64,000 bases of DNA from Ignelater luminosus (lineage: Eukaryota > Arthropoda > Insecta > Coleoptera > Elateridae): positions 187,830 through 251,829 of the forward strand of contig VTPC01090590.1 of NCBI GenBank assembly GCA_011009095.1, written 5' to 3'. Each line of letters starts with the position of its first letter. Positions within the stretch are counted from its first letter, which is position 1. A program made the position numbers and the translations under genes. Shown here piece by piece: positions 1 through 12,760 of the stretch. A model generated the notes under the pieces. The model saw only the letters and a program-made list of their open reading frames with translations, ran no database searches and had not been told where the DNA came from.

Positions 1-1124
<1,124 letters not shown>

Positions 1125-1181
1125 AACACTTTAAATATGTAGTAGTACTGGTTATTAGAGTACACAGGTAAAATAATTATA

Positions 1182-1187
1182 AATAAA
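1182..1187 (+). terminator. Polyadenylation signal of the protease gene
   Basis: AATAAA lies 58 bases after the stop codon of the upstream protease gene, followed by a T-rich stretch. Position and sequence fit a cleavage/polyadenylation signal. A second AATAAA lies near 1256. Confidence 0.55.
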
Positions 1188-1589
1188 TTTTAAATGTTAC
1201 AATTAACGGTTTCTTTTTATTGTTTCCATATCTGTGTGAATTTTTCTTTAGTGTCAATAAATATGAATTGACCAACGGAAGTAGCTATTGTGTGTAAGCA
1301 TAACAAAATATGAATCGACAAAAAGTTTAAATTGTACATTCATAACCAAAAAACAGCTATGCGGACGTTATAAGAGTAATCGAGCATTATTCTCTAGTTT
1401 TGTAAAAGTAAACCCTGCAAATTCTCTTATACCAAGTACGGTTACCATAAAAATCAAAGTAGATTTCTCAATTGTAGTGGTTGGGAGAACGCCAACTGTC
1501 CAGTTCAACTTCTGGCACATTCTCGCAAGATTGCCCCAGCCAAAACGTGCACAAGGGGGGCAATTAAGTAGGTCCTTCTGAATCCTTTG

Positions 1590-2680
1590 TTGCAGTTGCA
1601 AGAGGCCAAAGATGTTGGAAGCCCAGCCCCATTCGACCGGATTCTTCTCACAACCTAACCATTTGTTTTTCGCAGGAGCTAATTCTGTTGGTAGAACTAA
1701 TAGGTGTACATCTCTTCACCAACCACAAAAATATTGTCAAACTGAGATCCTGCAAAAGCGGCGGTTTGCACAATTAATACATCAACATCCTCAACTGCCT
1801 GTTCTACAGCAACATCTGCTCCTTGCAGTACCTTTTTCAAAGGTCGATAAAACCCATTTAGTTGCTGTCGTTCGCTAAGGACTTTGCTTGAAAAACTTGA
1901 AGAACTGTGGCGTCATTGAAGACGATTTTGTGCGATGAATAAGTGGTAGCTCGGCGAAAGCATTCCACACTTTTAGTAGACAAGTATCTATCGACAACCA
2001 CAGTTACGTTTGAGCAGATGCCTCAGGTAACTTTCTACTATGAACTCAAAATTGATAGTTTGCTGCCAAACAACTTTGTTAAGTAGGCGACCCTCCATCT
2101 TGAAACGCAAAATTATTTTTCCCTTGGATGATATCAAATTCGATTGGTGTGAATACTGAATAGAATAGTGATTTAGTTACCTTCCGCATTCCCTCTTCAC
2201 TAAACAATGACACGGGAAAAGGTGATAAGGTAAAAGAATTCTTCAAGTCTTCATCGGTCTGCTTTGCAACACAAATTCTGTGGAAGAGTATTAGCGGATC
2301 CACAGTAATTTCTTCTTTCCCTATTTTAGAAGTACTGGTAACTGAAGCAAGAGTGACCACTTTACCTTTACGTTTGAATGTAACATTTCCATAGTTACGA
2401 CCAACAATTTCACAGATTCCTTTCAGAGCAACTTGTTAAGGGGCCTGGTGGCAATTCGCATCGGCTGTTTCAACTATTCCACTGCTTATTGACATTCACG
2501 GGGCACTTGCAAGGAATGGTAATTGTTGAGAAAACCACTGTACAAGCTTCTCAACGTCGCCATTGTTTCGAGTAACTCGAGAAGAGCACACGTCCACATG
2601 CTGTTCGCTTATCGCCGATGTAATGTCACAGTACTTCTCTACTTCGTAACAAACGTTCTGCAGATGCACCACTCCCACAG
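1590..2680 (-). pseudogene. Decayed copy of a widespread repeat-borne gene family of unknown function
   Basis: Reading the minus strand from 2680 downward gives protein-like blocks broken by stops and frameshifts. Recognisable pieces are DVEKLVQWFSQ (about 2540), the 93-residue open stretch 2079-2360 containing DPLILFHRICVAK and SLFSEEGMRK, then LLNKVVWQQ, TKSVECFRRAT and VDVLIVQTAAF in changing frames down to about 1700. I recall the same order of blocks in uncharacterised multi-copy proteins of insects and molluscs (variants of VQWFS, LLHRVVW, DADLLIVQTA), possibly with a PIN-like nuclease fold. The family name is uncertain. It lies tail-on between the protease and the inhibitor gene. Non-functional: at least four frame breaks. 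Confidence 0.5.
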
Positions 2681-2837
2681 TCCATTGAGTGAGAACGCTT
2701 TCTGTTATTCCATAACCCCGAAACCGAATCCGTCAGAACTTTTCATGGTTTTTACCGCGGTGTCAAATTGAAAATGCAATGTGGTAGCGCAACGCAGGAC
2801 AGCATCTGACAAGCTCGAACTTGGAATTGAAAATATC

Positions 2838-2876
<39 letters not shown>
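2838..2876 (+). repeat. (AAT)13 microsatellite
   Basis: Thirteen uninterrupted AAT triplets just beyond the 3' end of the inhibitor gene. Likely length-polymorphic. Confidence 0.97.
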
Positions 2877-2877
<1 letters not shown>

Positions 2878-2887
2878 GAACATAATC

Positions 2888-5800
2888 TCAATCCTGCAGT
2901 ATTGTTACGCCTCGTTTATCAAACGTTGGGTTCATACATCTGAGAGTACAATCTCTAGAGCGACAACATTTTTTCCTACCAGGACATCCATAATCCGTAT
3001 AGCATTCTTGCTGTCTTGCAAATAACTGTTGAAACGGACATATGTTGTTAAAATAGTTTGGATTTAAGCCTGCCGCGCAAGATCCACTCTTTTCTAATTA
3101 AAACAAAGAGATCGTAAAAAAGAGAGCTTTTTAAAAGTGGAATTTCTACGACTTACTTTTATTGTTGAAACAATCTTTCTGGTAGGTGCATATTCTAAAT
3201 CTTGTGTGTGTGCATCTGCATTTGTAGCAGTTTTCCATTTTAGTGGAACCTGGTTGGCATACACCTGAAAAGAAATTAGAAAAATAACCGTCAGACTGAA
3301 GAATTAATTTATACTTCTTTGAAGCCTTTAGGTTACATTTTTGTTCTTCCAAGGAGGTTTGAAATATTGACTTGGTGTGTCTTGTAATAAAATGCACCAT
3401 TAACACTTAACAAGTGCACTTTTACTGATTTGGTGCTTATTTTGTTTAGATCTTTCAATATTTATAACAAGTAAATAATTTATATAATAAACACCCCACG
3501 AGTTCGTTTTATCCAATGAGATATTAGGCGTCAAAAATGTTTATTACACAAATAGAAATATTAAAAAATTTCATGTACAACCGAGAGATATATCTTATAA
3601 ATCTCACTCTCTGGGATAACGTAATGTTTCAGATTACTGCACGTGTGCGGTAATATTTAGATTACCGCACACGTGCGATAATATTTTCAAATTTGTTTGC
3701 TGTTTACATTGTTGCTAAGTGCGTTGCTATCATTTTGAACAATGATATGCAGCTGTTACTTTGAATTAATATTTACAAAATCTTGATCGAAAGTAGTTAG
3801 TCCATGATTGAGAGCAGCAAAAATGGTTTCATTTGCAAAAATTCAACGGTTCTACATAAAATTTTGTGCACAATTCGTGGGATACACTATTATCGCACTC
3901 ACATGGTTACGCAAAACTCGGCCTAACGCCCTCGTTTGCGCGATTTCCATGTTCGTGCTATAATAATGTGTGTATCCCACTTATTGCGTTAATAACTACT
4001 AACGAAATAAATACTAAGTAGGTACGAATTGATTTATATCTTGCCATTTAGTGTTAATAATACATTTTGTGACACTTATCCTTGTTTTGTTAGAAGATAC
4101 ATATATTCCAATTTTCTCAAAGCTAAAATTTCAATTTTTTTACACTTTTGGGAAATATTGTTCTGATAGCAATGCATAGCTTAGATATATTAATTTTTCT
4201 GAGGTTATGTTTATTATTACATGTTAATGTATTTAATTTTATTGCATTTAATATTCTTCGGAAGGGAGCAAGCACATCTTGGTTTAGTAACACCAGTCTT
4301 TGTTCTTACGCTGACGACATGAACTATTCCGTCCTTTCCGGGATGTATTGCGGTGATGCGTCCGAGCCGCCAATGTAGGGATGTTGTCTTCTTTAAGCAA
4401 AACAACGGCTCCAATAGTTTAGTCAGAATTGCGACTAAACTGCCATTTACTTCGCTGTTGTAAGTTGTAGAGATAATCGAAAGACCATTTTGCCCAAAAT
4501 TGTTGTCGCACATACTGCAGATGTTGGTATCGGTTCCCGAAGTTAACCTTGGAGTCCAATAAGTTGCGTTTGAGAATGACAGTTTCTTGATGCCCAATGA
4601 GGAAGTGCGCTGGGGTTAGTACAGCTGTGTCGTTCGGGTCTTTGAATAGAGAGGTGAGTGGGCAGCGAGAAACGGTCGAGACGGATTTAGGCGCTCAGAA
4701 GAAAGGTTTCCCATTTTTGGTATAATCGATTTAGAGTGTGCCTTACAGCATAAGTAACACTGACGTATGCAGCGCTTAACAATCTGCTTTCCCCTAATTG
4801 GCCAATATTTTTGCCTAACAAATGATAATATAGTCTGAATACCAGCATGTAGACTGTGCCGATGTTCTTAATTGATAATTAGAATTGTGATTGAATGCGA
4901 GTATGGAATGATAATTTTATGTTTTTGCTCATATGAAAGGTTAGAATAAATAAATCGACCGCCAACACGCATGATGCGGGACGAATTTTGGTTTCGTTGA
5001 AGACAACGTAATTCGTTTGGAAAGGCTTGGGTTTGCGCGACTTTGAGAAAACTAATTTCAGCTGCTTCCACTTCATTTATGGTAAGATAACTCGTTTCGG
5101 TAAGAATCATCAGGTGACGTGTAATTTTCGTTTGCTTTGTTAGAATCTTGTACCTTGTTGAACCTTTAACAATGCCTTCATTTTCTTAATAAATCTTAAG
5201 CAATAGGCTACTGATCGGATTAATGTTGTTAGTTTCGAGCATCTATTCATTATATTACTGAAGGTGAAATACCTACTGAAGTTGTAAGGACAGTTGTTGT
5301 TCGCGCTTCGAGCAATTCTCGTAGATCTGATTCACAGGTAATGGACCTTATACTAGAATTGGAAGGCCAATGAGATTCAAAAAAACTTAAAATGAAGGAT
5401 CATTAAACCACAACCTTGATTCTATGTGTCAATATGGATGCCTCCACTTATTATTATTCCAATTTGAAATATTTCTTAAATTCTGGATTTCTGCTACTCG
5501 ATCGGCGATGAACGTTTTTCATGTCCGTGGTTTCCTTGCGATGCATGATAGAACAATTGTGGAGTCCGTCCAGATATACACTATCGATATCAAGTTTAAG
5601 AGCATCCAAACACTTCTTGAGCAATCGAGCAAGTAGTAGCGCACCGCAAAGTTCTAAACAAGGCACTGATACTGTTTTCAAGGGTGCCACCCTTGATTTC
5701 GCGCAGAGCAAACGCACAGATAATTCGTTGTTGTTTAATGATCTTGCGTAAATGCAACTGGCACCTGTTAATAAGTCATTACATAGAAATCGGACTGAAT

Positions 5801-8800
5801 TACCTGACATTCAACAGAGACTTGTTCGGCATTCTCTAAAGCTATTTGCTGCAAACAACGTGTTGATAAAAAGGAGGACGATGCCATTCCATACGTAACG
5901 GTATTTAACTGGTAGTGTTTTATTTGCTTTTCGGGTGATTCTTGCCAGACGATTCTTTGCAAATCTCCCTGGCTTGTATCTACTAAAATCTTGCGGTACA
6001 TTTTTGCTAGGTCTCCTACTAAGACTACATCGTGTTTGCACAATCGGAGCAAAATCGAAACTAAAGCATCTTGGATAGTGGGGCCTATCATAAGAACATC
6101 ATTTAATAACAATTCTGTCGATGATTTGCATGAGACATCGAAAACTACAGGATTTGGTGGTTGTTCTATCTGGCTTTTGCACGCTGTAATGAGGCATGTA
6201 ATATATTGGCATTTCGGACTTCAACTCGGAGGAAATTTTGGTCATGTGTCTTAGACTTTCATATTCAGACACAAATGCGGTGTATTCAATTTTCATATTT
6301 GAATCCTTAAGAAATCTGCGTTTCATGAAGAGAAGTCTACTAATTTCTACTTCTTCTGTAGTACCTAGCTGCGTATTAGTAGGTTTTAATAGCAATTTTA
6401 CAACGAATCTCCCCGTGAAAGTTCAAGTAACCGTTTCAGCGAAATGCGCTTAGCACGCAAGCTCTTTCTTTGCTAAGAAGGTGTCGCGACTTGGGGCAGT
6501 TTCCTCCATTGCCCAAAATTTTTGCAGTTCGAAATCAATTGACGTTTCACAAGTAAAAAGACAGCTTATCGGCATAGCATTAACGCTCGAGTTACTATTA
6601 GTTTGAACATGAGAAATGTTATCCGAAACTATCCATCCCAATAAAGTACTATTTTGCATCGAAGGCATATTTTTTCCAAGCCTTATTTGACCGTCAAGAA
6701 GTAATTCGAGTGAACGAAGTATATTGAATGATACTAGGAACCACCAAAAAGGTTACATTTCTTTTAAAATTTGTATGGCGAGAAGAGATGTCAATATTGA
6801 CCATTTGATTGATGTTTGTTTTTATGTGGTTAATGCCCGAGACAGGAATATTCACAAGCTTGAGTTTTAAGCCCAACCTTTTGAGGAGATTATAAGCAAC
6901 GAAATAAAACTGTGATCCACTATCAAGCAATACCTTGCACACCATTGGTTAATTGCTTTGATCATAAGCATTTACAAGAGCCGTAGGCAGCAGAGGACAT
7001 GTACAATTCCGTTGATGCGATAACAGAATGTGATTGTTAATTTGAGAGATTTACTCGACTGCCTTTGTCCTTTGACTTTGAGTTTCGTGATTTGTTTGAG
7101 ATGCCGCTGATTTTTGCGAGTCTCGATGTAATAACGTGTTATGTCTTTTGCCGCATATTTTGCAACCGCTTGATTTACAATCTGCATTGATGTGTCCGAA
7201 CCGTAAACAATTAAGACAAAGTTTTAAACGTAGAATTTCGTCGTACCGAGCCTTAACCGATAGATTTTTGAATTTTTCGCAATGATAGATAGATGCACAG
7301 AATGTACAGTGGATGTCCTTATGCTTGGACGGTTGTATTGGTTTGTTGTTGATGTTTGAACATAAAAATGTTTTGCTGTCATTTTTCCTTGTGTAATTTG
7401 GTTTTGGATCGGAATGCTTAGCAGATGATTCAAGTATCTTGTAACGTTGCTCAAGAAATTTGATGAATTGGGGAGCATCCATATCCTTGCTATGGTTTTC
7501 TCATTCACGTTTAGTATATTGGTCAAACTTGATAACCAACAAATAGATTAAGATGCGATTCCAGTGTTTAACCGGCACTTGAAGAGCTTCCAACGAACGA
7601 TTATTGTTGGAGATAATATTATAAAAGGCTCGAATAGCGGTATGGGATTCTTTATGGAGTTGAGACAAATTATAAATTTTTTGATCAAATTCTGATTTGT
7701 CATGAATTAACAACATGTCGTCAATTTCTGTTAGAGTTTTATCGAAATCTTGTAGAACGTGTTGTATTGCACTCGTTCGTGATTTAAGCTGAGCAATAGT
7801 TTTTTCTTTCTCGTTGAATTCTGATAGGAAATTGAAAAAACGTGGTAATTCGCCGCGTAATTGGGCTCTTTTTATTGTTAATTCTTTAAGCGCTGCTGAT
7901 CGTTTGATAACTTCGTATGTATCAGTATATAATTATTTGGTTTGTTTCCATACTGCACGCAGCAAACAGCTTGCGGTGTTGCCAAATCTAAACAGGATTT
8001 TCATTGAATTTGATACTTTTTATCAATATTTATTATTTTATTTCTAGCAAGCATTTCAGTGAATCTTAATCAAATCTTGTACCAAATTTCAATAAATTCC
8101 CACTATTTGAAATTCCTTTTATACAATCTTAAATAGTCTAATTAGAATGTAGGATCTTTGATAACCATACTAAAAAAATTGATTTAACTTACCTCCCGTT
8201 GATTTTTTACAATCGCCTATTTGATAGCATTTTGTTATATTTTTAGTGGGCTCGCAGATACACATGTTGCAAGTATCATAAATGTAACTTAAAGGCTCAC
8301 ATGGTTGTTTGTTTAGGTCTAAAAAAAATAGGATGATTCGTTTACAAAACATCTTATAGAATTCCATATGAACATATATTTACCAGACTGATAAGTCATT
8401 CTTACACAAACAGTTCGTGGTCTTCCCCCTGGAAGGCCACAATTGCAACGATATTCTCTGTTGAACCATAAACTACCAGCTATACATTGATCTAAAACAA
8501 AAATCAGTCATTATGAAACTGATGGATGGTCAGAAATTAAAATTGGAAGTTTTTCAGGTTTATGAAAAATTTACGTTAATATGAAACTGCTTTTACCACT
8601 TAGACATGAGGTTGATTGACAAGTGAAATTCTCATTGGTATGACAGGTGCATTTCTTGCAGTTTTCATACCATTTCTCTCCTGGAACGCATTCTATAACA
8701 TTAATATTATTAATTGGAATAATCTACATGGAAATTCATATGGTGTTCTTGATTTCTCAAAAACAAATTGAAAAAATCAATTACCTACACAATATAGCAT

Positions 8801-8918
8801 AAACGACTTAGTAACATCATTCAGTTCAGTATAATGAAATTAACTCACCATAACTGCTGACGAGGTGTATAAAACACATTATTGATGATAACAGAAATGT
8901 AAGAATCACGTTCCTCAT
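2888..8918 (-). CDS. Secreted multidomain protease inhibitor: four pacifastin-type domains plus a WAP-type domain
   Basis: Six exons on the minus strand (8918-8849, 8692-8597, 8491-8384, 8318-8193, 3264-3157, 3093-2888), all joined in phase 1, give 237 residues. Exon 1 encodes a signal peptide (MRNVILTFLL.., about residues 1-22). Each middle exon encodes one pacifastin (I19) module. Cysteines fall at 25/35/38/40/48/53, then 58/71/73/84 (two missing), 98/108/111/113/122/128 and 136/146/149/151/159/165. The last exon has eight cysteines (175, 188, 200, 206, 212, 213, 218, 222) in WAP spacing, with KSGSC, CYTDYGC, KKCC and CMNP. Both families are protease inhibitors, so a secreted inhibitor is the natural reading. 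One-domain-per-exon phase-1 structure supports growth by exon duplication. Intron 4 (3265-8192) contains a BEL/Pao remnant. The gene sits between two chymotrypsin-like genes. Targets are not known. Confidence 0.88.
3633..3682. repeat. Duplicated 22-bp near-palindrome with E-box cores
   Basis: Two 22-bp copies at 3633-3654 and 3661-3682 are reverse complements with one or two differences. Each is itself an imperfect palindrome around CACGTG or ACGTGTGC. The pair can form a hairpin with a six-base loop. It lies in intron 4 of the inhibitor gene, beyond the BEL/Pao remnant. Confidence 0.75.
3879..3978. repeat. About 100-bp imperfect inverted repeat (foldback)
   Basis: GGGATACAC at 3879 is mirrored by GTGTATCCC ending at 3978. 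Between them the arms pair again (TATTATCGCAC against GTGCTATAATA, ACATGG against CCATGT, CGCAAAAC against GTTTGCGCG) around the centre CGGCCTAACGCCCTCG. Probably a short foldback element or the remains of a MITE. No clear target-site duplication was seen. Confidence 0.65.
4215..7800 (-). mobile_element. Decayed BEL/Pao LTR retrotransposon remnant in intron 4 of the inhibitor gene
   Basis: Minus-strand fragments lie in the order gag, protease, reverse transcriptase, integrase end. Gag zinc knuckles at 7051-7482 read CLNCLRFGHINADC followed by CKICGKRHNTLLH. The aspartic protease motif LLDSGSQ is at 6694-6945. Reverse-transcriptase pieces at 5768-6112 (LNDVLMIGPTIQD, KMYRKILVD) are followed by an RNase-H-region piece at 5454-5810. 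A pre-integrase piece at 4868-5110 contains RVGGRFIYSNL. A C-terminal piece at 4217-4640 contains LTPAHFLIG and GRITAIHPGKDG. Several frameshifts and stops separate the pieces. The integrase catalytic core is missing, since the text jumps from MGNLSSERLNPSRPF (about 4700) to LTPAHFLIG within about 100 bases. I could not identify LTRs. Same strand as the host gene. Confidence 0.85.
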
Positions 8919-10439
8919 TTTTACATTAAGATGCATAGGTGTGGAGGTCTAGGTTCTAAAAGCTAAATATTAATCTTTCATGTTCCTCTGTGGAAATGTA
9001 CATCACTACTAAAACATTATTACTATAATGCCCTTTAAACATCTAACACAGAGTGAATGTTTATCTTTACAACACAGTGTGCGTCATTATCATTCGTTAC
9101 TCACTGTGTTTGTATTAATATGAAAAAACAATTATTAATTAATCACAAGCATTTACTAAAATAGAACTATTATATTTGAGATCAACTTGCTTAAGACATA
9201 ACTAGAACCTGGTGCACTAATTGGAAGAGTGGAAATTAGTTGGGTAGTTTAGAAGTCGCATTGGTTTAAAATAATTTCTAATTTTAGAATTTGGGTTTAT
9301 TTTACTTAAGGTGAAAAGAATTGTTTGAAGTGTCACGCAAAGAAATACATAATAATACATTCTTTATAAAAGTAATAAGAATTTGATAAGAATGAAAATA
9401 CAATTTAAATATTTTCATTCAATTATAATTGCTTGTTTGTTTTGCGCAGTTATACGAAAATGAATAGTACAGTGATGTATAGAGTGGAACTCTTTTATTT
9501 TTGATCATGCAAATAACAATATAGAGGTGATGATGATATTCAAAAAAGGAATATGCTCTGTAATATGAAACACTGAAACGATCTGCAATACCAGCAGCTT
9601 ATTAGCGTGCAAGATTCTTGATTGGAAAGCATCGTAGTAGTAATTAAGACTTGATCAAAAAATTTTTTCTAATTGTTTCCCCGCCAAATAAAAGAAATAA
9701 ATGTTTCCTTTTCGATTAAACATATACCTGTAAATCTACAATTTGTTGTTACTTAACTAGAATGCAGGATACAAATAAATATCCACCTTATAAGCTGTAG
9801 GTAATCTCGACAACTTCTTCATAATTCTTTATGCAAACTGGTTTATTCTTTGCAAAGTTTGTATGAGCAGATGTATTTCTTATACAAAGTGTTTATAAAA
9901 GTTCCTGAGTCCAGTGGGCTGTGAAATTAATCTTGCGGCTGCATCTGCCGCCTTGGCTCATCTTCATTACTTTCCTAACTATCTATAAATTGCTTTAAAA
10001 CAGCGGATGTTATTAATTTAATAAATAAATAATAAATCAGTTAACCCAAATAACTCTGTCACGTGATTTGTTCGAGTTAAGTTTTCAAAAACGCCTTTCA
10101 TAGTGCAACAAAGCATTTATCAATTACTTTTTCTCTAAAATCTAGATTCCAATAATCTCATACTTGTAAATTGACGTTTAAACTTGTCAAATTCGACCTG
10201 GAACAACAGCGCCTCTACCGCCTCATTTGTTAGTGTCCGAACTTTACCTCACATCGACTGGCTTTGAGAAAACTAGAGTCCTGTAAACAGTGCGAACGCT
10301 GGCTGTGGAACGCTTTAATCCCATGTCACACTATCAGTCAGTTTGATCAAACTTGACTATCAGTCTGAAGCAATGATGTCATACCTTTAGTTTGATCAAA
10401 TTCACTAAGTTTTAAAAGCGTCTCTAAATCCATCAGTCA

Positions 10440-10485
10440 TAGAGTTCCTACATAATATAAGTTATAACATTATATAGGAACTCTA
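10440..10485. mobile_element. 46-bp near-perfect palindrome with 7-bp flanking direct repeat (minimal MITE-like insertion)
   Basis: The sequence starts TAGAGTTCCTA and ends TAGGAACTCTA, and the arms are nearly perfect reverse complements through the centre. It is bounded by TCAGTCA on both sides (10433-10439 and 10486-10492), as a target-site duplication would be. The same terminal sequence recurs at 13347-13359 and at 19611-19630. The TAGAG terminus would fit hAT-type ends, but a 7-bp rather than 8-bp duplication makes the class uncertain. Confidence 0.6.
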
Positions 10486-11213
10486 TCAGTCAGTTTGATG
10501 CGATGGCTTACGTGATTGGCTAAATTTGAAAATAGTAAAACAGGCGCGAAGCCACGAAGAATGTAGCGGGTTATTCGTCTTTGTTTTGCTTTTCGTTTAT
10601 TTTCATTCTGCTTCAATGCTAATCCTAATGTTAAAACAGCTATTACATTGCTTTTTTTTGTTCATTTTTACAAAATAATACCAACTCACCTGGTGTTTGT
10701 ATACATAGATATTAAAATGAATTATTATATTAATAAAAAAACAACAAAGTGTCTTTTTTACAGACTTGAAACCGGAAGTGTTCCAAAAACTTTGTTATCT
10801 TTTGTTATTTTTGAAAGAATGCCCGAATAGCACAGAATATAGTATACGTGTTAGGATAAGAGTTGGGCAAAACAGCGCAGTATTGGCGGCCATAATGATC
10901 CAAAATGTATGTTTTCAAATCTAATTGCCATAGCAATACACTACAAAACGCTATGAATATTTAGAATAATTGTAAATGGAAATCTAAAAAATTATAAATC
11001 TTTAGTTTGAATATTTACAGTTAGCTCTGACAAAGTTAGTTGTAGCTGATGATCACCCTTTCTTCCGCCATTTTGACAAAATTTAGCGCTATCTTTTGAC
11101 TGATGATTTTTCCTTATGCGACACAAAACATAACCTTAACATTTTGTGGGTGTAACTTGTTACACCAAAGTGCATCAGTTACGTTTTAATAAGTTATATT
11201 GTTGACCTACTAC

Positions 11214-11460
11214 GGTCTGTTCATTTGGGTTACACTTACACTGTTTACACTTTTGTAAGGTAAGTTGTTTGACTGAAAAGTGTATAATCACCTGCACGAG
11301 TTTGTTTGGGAGAGTGTAAACGTACTGAGTGTGCAAAGTGCGTGCACTAAAGCGTTTGTCTTATTTCATATAAGTGTCATTATACCTAATCCATTTGTAT
11401 TACATTCAAGTGTAGAAATTGCACTAGTGATAAAAGCACTAATTCCAAACGAACAGGCCC
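11214..11460. mobile_element. Possible 247-bp MITE with imperfect terminal inverted repeats
   Basis: GGTCTGTTCATTTGGGTT at the left is mirrored at the right (reverse complement GGGCCTGTTCGTTTGG), with about 14 of 17 positions alike. No target-site duplication is evident. Internal sequence is rich in GTGTA/TACAC words. Confidence 0.35.
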
Positions 11461-11764
11461 TTTGTTTGTGTTTGTGAAAGAAGTATTTAACTACAAAATG
11501 GATTACTATTTACTGTTGCTGAGTAGGTAGCTATAATAAATGTAACTGTTCAAAAAAAACCTTGAATCGAAAAAGTGTAGCAATTCTACACTGCATGTGA
11601 ATAACGCACATCTCCGTGTAGATTATTTACAGCTAAAGGTACGTTCATTCGCTCCACTAGCAACGCTCCAACTCCCAGGTACAAAACCGAACGTACTCTA
11701 ACATAAAAAACAAACAAGCGTACTAGTGCAATATGATGCACTTAGGCGCACGCTTATGACCAGA

Positions 11765-11821
11765 AGCAGGTAGCACGTTATCGGAATTTTTCATTAGTAG
11801 CATAATAGCGTGCTACCTGCT
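11765..11821. repeat. Hairpin with 13-bp perfect stem
   Basis: AGCAGGTAGCACG (11765-11777) pairs with CGTGCTACCTGCT (11809-11821) around a 31-base loop. CTTATG/CATAAG extends the stem outward with a small mismatch. Function unknown; nothing coding around it. Confidence 0.7.
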
Positions 11822-12760
11822 CCATAAGCATTAACTTCAAAATACAAGTCTGGGAATACTTTTAATTGACAACAGATGAAATACACATATCAAATGTGAG
11901 ATAAAGTCCCGACACCAAACAAAAACGATTTTCTCTCCGCTAGAGGCACTGCTGTTCCATGTCAAATTTGACATGTTTAAGTGTTAGTTTATAAGTTTGA
12001 GGTTATTAAATTTAAATTTTAGAAAAAAGTAATTAATAATGCCGAGGGTGTCGATCGTTGATCTCATCGAGTTGGGTCGATTGGTACCAACCTCAACTGA
12101 CGGAGACTTCCGGTTTGAAAATGGAATGGGTCAAAGGTTTAACATGAAAATCTAGAACACAAAAAACATTCTTAAAACTTTTCGATTTTTTTCATATTCT
12201 TTCCAGAGCATCATAATTTAAATCCAGTTAAAAAGTGTGTTGTTACAACGGCATGAGATAAAGATTAACTTAACTAAGACCAAAGAAGCGCACAGTCACT
12301 CGATGTGTCAACCACACTAAAGACAAAACTCCTCTGACAAGAATCGAGAAAGTGGAGGCTTTTATACGCAAAGGGAGGGTTAATCGACTGAAACTGTGGT
12401 CGGAATCGTCATGCAGACTGATTTCCAAATGGCGGAAAATAGATACTCTGCATCGCGATTAATGTCATTGGAATGCTTGTGAGTTTCTAGTGCTGCCCTG
12501 ATCTTTCTGGTACAAATATAAAATCTACTAAATTTTGTCAAAATGGCGGAAGAAAATGCGATTATTAACTGCAGCCAACGTTGCCAAAACTGTCTATAAA
12601 TCTCAAATTCTAAAGATTTATAAATTATAACTTTTATCATTGTTGTTTCTCCTCTACGGCATTTAATAATTTAATGATTAATTAATATTTTTTCCATTAT
12701 TGAGCTGTTAATAAATTGAATAATATCTTTTAATTTAAAATTTCTGTGTACTCCCTAGTA

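Noticed and set aside
1288-1878. Plus-strand frames of 88-97 codons
   Set aside because: Opposite strand of the decayed repeat-borne gene; no protein features of their own.
12039-12155. 39-codon frame starting MPRVSIVDLIELG with a plausible start context
   Set aside because: Too short, no recognisable family, no good donor for continuation and no second exon found.
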